Below are positions 5,640 to 9,455 of a DNA stretch of 9,455 bases, in pieces. How positions within the stretch are numbered: the stretch's first letter is position 1; each line of letters begins with the position of its first letter. Position numbers and translations under genes: made by a program. The notes under the pieces are model-generated. The model did no database searches. It saw only the letters and a program-made list of their open reading frames with translations, and was not told where the DNA came from. Source of the stretch: an uncultured Desulfomonile sp. (lineage in GTDB: Bacteria > Desulfobacterota > Desulfomonilia > Desulfomonilales > Desulfomonilaceae); assembly GCA_937915285.1 (NCBI GenBank), contig CALDNG010000268.1, forward strand, positions 1 through 9,455. Direction: 5' to 3'.

Positions 5640-7583
5640 CTATGGTTCGAAAACGAATGCCTGCCCGTAGGCATCCTGTGTCGCGTCCATTATTCGCCCC
5701 CCTCGCACAGCGTCCCCAACGACCCTGACATCAGGGAACGAAGCTTTAAAGCGTTGGACAGTCTCCCGGTCGGGTCGCACTCCCATAGCTAGAATAACTG
5801 TGTCAGCGGGCACAAATACAGAATCGCAGCTCTTCATGGATTCCAGGATTACACCATCTGCGCAGATTTTCAGCAGCCGATGCAGTGGCAGAGACACAGG
5901 TTCGTAGCAGGCCATGCGTTCCTTAATGTCCAGTATCACTATGATGTTAGCTCCAGCGCCAATCTCCGGCGTCATGTCAACGAGGGTTGTCTTGTGTCCG
6001 GCCCTCATCACAACCTCAGCGACCTCCAGTCCAGTCATGCCAGATCCGATGATCACGCATTCGCCTTTAGCCTCTGACCTTCCGGCAAGCACGTCTTCCG
6101 CTATCATGACGTTTTTTCCGTCAATCCCCGGAATAGGTGGCATAAAGGGCCTAGCGCCGCACGCTACGAAAACGCCGCATGGAGAAAGGGCTTTGACTTT
6201 CTCCACAGTTGCTTCTTCTTCGAGACGCAACTCGACGCCGCTTTCCTCAACCTGAGCGATCATGGAGTCAACGAAACGGGTTATTTTCTCCCTTGCGAAA
6301 CCTTTGTCGGCGACGTTAAGAGTTCCACCAAGCCTTTGGGCCGGATCAAACAGCACAACTCGGAAACCACGTTCCTGCAAGACAAGCGCAGCCGTGATAC
6401 CTGCAGGCCCTCCCCCGACCACCGCTACTTTGCGACCCGAACCGTCGCGTGCCAGGTTTGCAAACTCCCTTTCACGACCGGTGATGGGGTTTACTGAACA
6501 TTTGACATGTCGGGCGTGCTCGATCTCATCGAAACATACGAGGCAGCCGATACATTTACGAATGGTCTCGGTTTTGCCGGCCTTGGCCTTTTTGCACCAA
6601 TCCGGATCAGCCAGGTGCCCTCGAGCTACACCCACCAGATCGCAGCAACACTCCTCCAGAATGGCCTCTGCAACATGAGGCTCCTTGATGTTTGCAACTG
6701 CGATGACCGGAATTTTCACATGTTTCTTGATCTCGGCCGCCATGTATTTCTTCCATCCCTGTGCGATGGTTCCGGGCTCTATGCACGCTGTGAATTTAGG
6801 GCTGTCAGGAATTGTGGAACTGATGTCCAGAAAATCGACACCTGCTTTCTCAAGCTCTAATGATATCCTGCAGCTTGCGGCCAGATCGTTACCTTTATTT
6901 CCGAGAAATTCTTCGGCCGACAGGCGGACACCTACTACAAAACCAGTCCCGCACGCAGCCCGTATGCCAGCCAGAATCTCCAGCAAAAACCGCATTCGGT
7001 TTTCGAAACTTCCTCCATAATCATCGTCACGCAGGTTCAGATAGGGTGAAAGAAAGCTGTTTATAAGGTAACCATGGGCGCCATGCAGCTCTATACCATC
7101 GACACCCGCCATTTGCGCCAGGCGGGCCCCTTTAACGAAGGCATCCTGAATTTGACGGATCTCTGGAGTCGTGAGACCTCTGGGTGTTTCCCCCGTGAAA
7201 GGGTTTGTAATCGCCGAGGCTGAAACTGGCTGTTCTCCACCGACGGAAAAACTGGCCTGACGTCCAGGGTGTTGTAACTGGATGAACATTTTTGAGCCGT
7301 ATTTGTGTGCTGTGTCGGTTAACCTGGTGAGTCCCTGCACATCCCCGGGGTTTCTAGCCGCCAGTTGGCACGGTTCAGACGCTCCGGCTCCATCCATGAT
7401 TCTACACACACCGCTGATCACGAGTCCGACCCCACCCTTCGCCCGCTCCTCGTAAAACGCGATTATGTCGTCGTTTATTCCGCCCCCCGATAAAGCCAGA
7501 TTCACCCCCATGGCCGTCATTACCACGCGATTCTTCACTTCCAAGCCACCTATCTTTACCGGACTGAACAGTTTAGGAAACAT
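5640..7583 (-). CDS. NADH:flavin oxidoreductase, old-yellow-enzyme/2,4-dienoyl-CoA reductase (FadH/BaiCD) type
   Basis: A 647-residue three-part flavoenzyme that passes electrons from NAD(P)H through FAD and a 4Fe-4S cluster to FMN in order to reduce (or, reversed, form) an activated C=C bond. The N-terminal FMN barrel (about 1-335) starts LFSPVKIGGLEVKNR. It carries HGAHGYLINSFLSPYLN, whose Tyr172 matches the FadH catalytic Tyr, and the R-DDYGGSFENR motif. Cluster cysteines are 344, 347, 350 and 362 (CIGCLVC...C). FAD binding shows VVGGGPAG (390-395) and NAD binding IIGSGMTGLE (513-520), with the late FAD motif VVGDA near 621. The frame opens 18 nt earlier (7601), but those codons are themselves AGGAGGTAAGGAGG, so Met at 7583 is the start. 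By-eye alignment finds no counterpart of FadH His252, and the cluster spacing is one residue short. It follows the duplicated membrane protein by 68 nt. Enoate reductase and bile-acid-type functions are equally open. Confidence 0.93.
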   Translation of the reverse strand: MFPKLFSPVKIGGLEVKNRVVMTAMGVNLALSGGGINDDIIAFYEERAKGGVGLVISGVCRIMDGAGASEPCQLAARNPGDVQGLTRLTDTAHKYGSKMFIQLQHPGRQASFSVGGEQPVSASAITNPFTGETPRGLTTPEIRQIQDAFVKGARLAQMAGVDGIELHGAHGYLINSFLSPYLNLRDDDYGGSFENRMRFLLEILAGIRAACGTGFVVGVRLSAEEFLGNKGNDLAASCRISLELEKAGVDFLDISSTIPDSPKFTACIEPGTIAQGWKKYMAAEIKKHVKIPVIAVANIKEPHVAEAILEECCCDLVGVARGHLADPDWCKKAKAGKTETIRKCIGCLVCFDEIEHARHVKCSVNPITGREREFANLARDGSGRKVAVVGGGPAGITAALVLQERGFRVVLFDPAQRLGGTLNVADKGFAREKITRFVDSMIAQVEESGVELRLEEEATVEKVKALSPCGVFVACGARPFMPPIPGIDGKNVMIAEDVLAGRSEAKGECVIIGSGMTGLEVAEVVMRAGHKTTLVDMTPEIGAGANIIVILDIKERMACYEPVSLPLHRLLKICADGVILESMKSCDSVFVPADTVILAMGVRPDRETVQRFKASFPDVRVVGDAVRGGRIMDATQDAYGQAFVFEP

Positions 7584-7597
7584 CCTCCTTACCTCCT
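7584..7597 (-). promoter_or_regulatory. Strong double Shine-Dalgarno deciding the flavoenzyme start
   Basis: Minus strand AGGAGGTAAGGAGG lies immediately before ATG at 7583. The distal AGGAGG is eight bases from that ATG, ideal spacing. It would be coding (QEVRR) if the ATG at 7601 were used, so 7583 is chosen. Confidence 0.8.
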
Positions 7598-7611
7598 GCA
7601 TTCTCGATTAA

Positions 7612-7630
7612 GTCCAAAGGGGCCTTGGAC
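7612..7630. repeat. Hairpin-forming inverted repeat between the membrane and flavoenzyme genes
   Basis: GTCCAA-AGGGGCC-TTGGAC is a 6-bp perfect stem with a 7-nt loop, 22 nt downstream of the membrane-protein stop and about 28 nt upstream of the flavoenzyme start. No T-run follows on the minus strand, so it is more likely a transcript hairpin or operator than a terminator. Confidence 0.35.
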
Positions 7631-7651
7631 GGGCGGCCAAGAATTCTAATG

Positions 7652-8944
7652 TTAAATAACCTGCTGTTCTAGGCTTGACTGAATTTGGCTGACCTGCTGG
7701 ACGAGAGACGCCAATGTGAAAATGAGGCCACCATTTATTACAAGAATGGATGCGACAATCAGACCTGACACGAGGCCTGGCAGGAGCATGGATAAGCCAA
7801 AGACGATGCTCACCGAATTCAGCGCAACTTGAGTCTTAGCCAGTCTTTTTATAAGGGGATCAATCTCCTGGGTATACGGAGCGCCATCAAGTCCGTCAGG
7901 TTTGGTAAAAAATCGTCTGGCAAAAAATACAGCTCCCCCCATAATATTCAAAATCCCGAGGAGTACCCTAATCATTCCGGTAAGAATGCCCGGGACGATA
8001 CATGAAAAAACTCCCAGCCCTGCAAATGAAAACCCAATCATGATCATCAGCCATGAGCGCCTGTATTGTCCGAGCGGGGTATCTCCCATGGTCATGATCT
8101 GGATCGCCAAAATAGTCATTATCAGCCCTAGCTGCCCGTCTGGTGAGAATGGTAGTATTCCCAAATTCACTGGAAACAGTAATAATCCCAAAAGTGTTAT
8201 CAGAACTCCCAGGAGAATCAGTATGGCTAGCGACAGACTGAGGGAAGACTCACTGAACAAGCTTGAGTGTGATCGTGTTCCAGTTTTGTTCCGAACAGGC
8301 TCAATTGATGGTTGTTCACTTGAAATCTGTGGAGGGTAGGTTTTGGAAACCTTCCATATGCACCACGTCAAATAGAAGAAGCTCATGCCGTAGAGCATGA
8401 CAAAAATCGCCGTCCGTGGGTCTGTTCTGAAACCGTGTACAAGGGTTATCATGCCAGATATGATTGTTAAGGCATAAACTGATGCGCAAGCGATGGTAAG
8501 TTGACGCAGAATTCCCGGAATCCTTATCCACAGCCTCGCTCTTTTTTCAGAAACGAATAGATGCAAAAAAAGAGCAAGCCCGCCGGCAAACAGGACCAAG
8601 CCAACCAGTGTGCGAACAAAACCGCTAAAGTATCCGGGAATAAAGCAAGCAGAGATACCAAGTACAGCCGTTCCCATTCCAATCAGGACGAGAGCCCAGG
8701 ATCGTCGCAGGTCTCCAAACGGTGTCTTACCCATGGTGATCATCTGAAAGGAGACAATGACCAAAAATAAACCATAGGCGCTGTCAGGGTTATATGGCAG
8801 GTCCCCAGTGTAAATCCTCAAAAGCAGCAGCCCAAATATAAGCCAGAACAAACCCAGGATAAGAAGAACGATGACTTCAAGTGAAAAGTCAGGCTCTGCC
8901 CTGGTCTCTGAATGGTCATGTTTTTGAGAATGATCTGAAGGCAT
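7652..8944 (-). CDS. Polytopic membrane protein made of two repeated six-segment units
   Basis: A 430-residue inner-membrane protein I cannot assign to a named family. It has a short charged, His-rich N-terminus (residues 1-20), then about twelve hydrophobic segments in two halves joined by a polar linker (about 200-236). The halves are clearly homologous: MGKTPFGDLRRSW (71-83) matches MGDTPLGQYRRSW (286-298). Each is preceded by a PD-x4-GL segment and followed by a G...G...C-FIPG / C-IVPG motif (100-104 and 315-319). Each half adds two further segments (about 150-198 and 372-415). The tail is QQVSQIQSSLEQQVI. It recalls the repetitive helices of DUF308/HdeD-type proteins, but that is only a resemblance. 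An in-frame TAA sits directly before the ATG at 8944 and no good Shine-Dalgarno is visible there. It is first in the minus-strand set. A role in transport or membrane support of the pathway is inference only. Confidence 0.82.
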   Translation of the reverse strand: MPSDHSQKHDHSETRAEPDFSLEVIVLLILGLFWLIFGLLLLRIYTGDLPYNPDSAYGLFLVIVSFQMITMGKTPFGDLRRSWALVLIGMGTAVLGISACFIPGYFSGFVRTLVGLVLFAGGLALFLHLFVSEKRARLWIRIPGILRQLTIACASVYALTIISGMITLVHGFRTDPRTAIFVMLYGMSFFYLTWCIWKVSKTYPPQISSEQPSIEPVRNKTGTRSHSSLFSESSLSLSLAILILLGVLITLLGLLLFPVNLGILPFSPDGQLGLIMTILAIQIMTMGDTPLGQYRRSWLMIMIGFSFAGLGVFSCIVPGILTGMIRVLLGILNIMGGAVFFARRFFTKPDGLDGAPYTQEIDPLIKRLAKTQVALNSVSIVFGLSMLLPGLVSGLIVASILVINGGLIFTLASLVQQVSQIQSSLEQQVI

Positions 8945-9455
8945 TTACGTGTTTAGCCTACTATAGCTCATCTAAACTGATTGGCTACATTAATTGATTT
9001 CAGAGACTACCGGATCGGCCTATAAAATATCTCGCTGCTTGGACGACTAACTAATAAATTTTAAAATACAAAGATGAGAAAATTGTCTTCACTACAATGT
9101 TCATGGCCACAATCAGCCTTTTCGGCTTTTCCGATTAAATGTCAGGCGGCGATCCAAAATAGTGCCTGAAATGAAGACTGCATTTATGAACTAACTGAAG
9201 TTCGCAACTCTGAGCATCTTTTTAGGAGAAAATACCATAACAGGAGTATCCAAGCAAAAAAAATCCGGGATGCTTTGCAACAGGAAAACATTCCAAATTT
9301 TCAGCGCCTGACAGCTGACTTTGACACTTTTTCTTAGAAAACACTGACATATCAGCGTGTTGGTTTTTGTACGGGGCGCTACGTTTCTTGCCGTCAATAT
9401 AGTTCTACATTTGGAAGCTTTATAGAAAACTTGCTAGCGTGCTGGAATCATCCGG
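8945..9455. other. Upstream region without a confident gene
   Basis: This AT-rich 511-nt stretch should contain the promoter of the minus-strand set. A TATAGT hexamer (minus strand, about 8961-8966) is a fair -10, but no matching -35 lies 16-18 nt further upstream. AGCC-TTTTC-GGCT followed by TTT (9115-9130) is a very short hairpin. AACACTGA-CATA-TCAGCGTGTT (about 9343-9364) is an imperfect inverted repeat. Two overlapping minus-strand frames are open. One runs 9191-9397 (68 codons from TTG). The other, at 9222-9404 (60 codons, no good start), reads more like protein (DGKKRSAPYKNQHADMSVFS). Neither has a ribosome site. They may be a decayed gene end. Confidence 0.4.

Noticed and set aside
5640..7601. 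Longer flavoenzyme starting at ATG 7601
   Set aside because: Its first codons are a double Shine-Dalgarno sequence, and family members begin at the MFPKLFSPVKIG position (7583).
7902..8339. 145-codon plus-strand frame opposite the membrane protein
   Set aside because: It is the antisense of a duplicated transmembrane gene whose conserved repeats prove the minus strand is coding.
9115..9130. AGCC-TTTTC-GGCT-TTT as a terminator
   Set aside because: The stem is only four base pairs and the T-run is three; too weak, and no gene ends next to it.

Overview
The window is about 9.5 kb of roughly 50% G+C bacterial DNA. It is dominated by six closely spaced genes, all on the minus strand, between about 8944 and 979. 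I infer an anaerobic, CoA-using Gram-negative bacterium of the sulfate-reducing or syntrophic deltaproteobacterial (Desulfobacterota) type. The reasons are an Fe-S/FMN/FAD enoate reductase-like enzyme, a beta-oxidation dehydrogenase and a signal-peptide outer-membrane barrel in one gene set, plus a remnant resembling DUF3786, a family I associate with anaerobes. This lineage call rests on gene content alone.

Layout by coordinate. Positions 1-211 hold the 3' end of an unidentified plus-strand gene cut by the window edge. Positions 212-978 are a degraded stretch. It contains a minus-strand remnant ending in a DUF3786-like motif (339-536), a 45-nt element built like the 3' half of tRNA-Asp (350-394), and a broken minus-strand frame (587-889). 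Positions 979-8944 hold the gene set. Positions 8945-9455 upstream of it contain no confident gene, only two overlapping short open frames and a small inverted repeat.

In transcription order the set is: a 12-segment membrane protein made of two copies of one unit (8944-7652); an old-yellow-enzyme/FadH-BaiCD-type flavin reductase with an Fe-S cluster (7583-5640); an NAD-type short-chain dehydrogenase (5526-4708); an acetoacetate-decarboxylase-superfamily protein (4672-3803); a 3-hydroxyacyl-CoA dehydrogenase (3783-2875); and an outer-membrane beta-barrel protein (2751-979). Gaps are 68, 113, 35, 19 and 123 nt, consistent with one operon, possibly with internal control in the 113- and 123-nt gaps.

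Together they suggest uptake and oxidation or reduction of a poorly soluble or cyclic acid. The barrel would admit the substrate and the flavoenzyme would reduce (or form) a C=C bond. The two dehydrogenases would oxidise hydroxyl groups, and the decarboxylase-family protein would act on the resulting beta-keto acid or catalyse a related Schiff-base reaction. There is no thiolase, CoA ligase or enoyl-CoA hydratase in the window, so the pathway either ends differently from beta-oxidation or is completed elsewhere. The substrate cannot be read from the sequence. Two start codons (flavoenzyme, decarboxylase-like) were moved downstream of the longest frame because strong Shine-Dalgarno sequences lie inside the longer versions.
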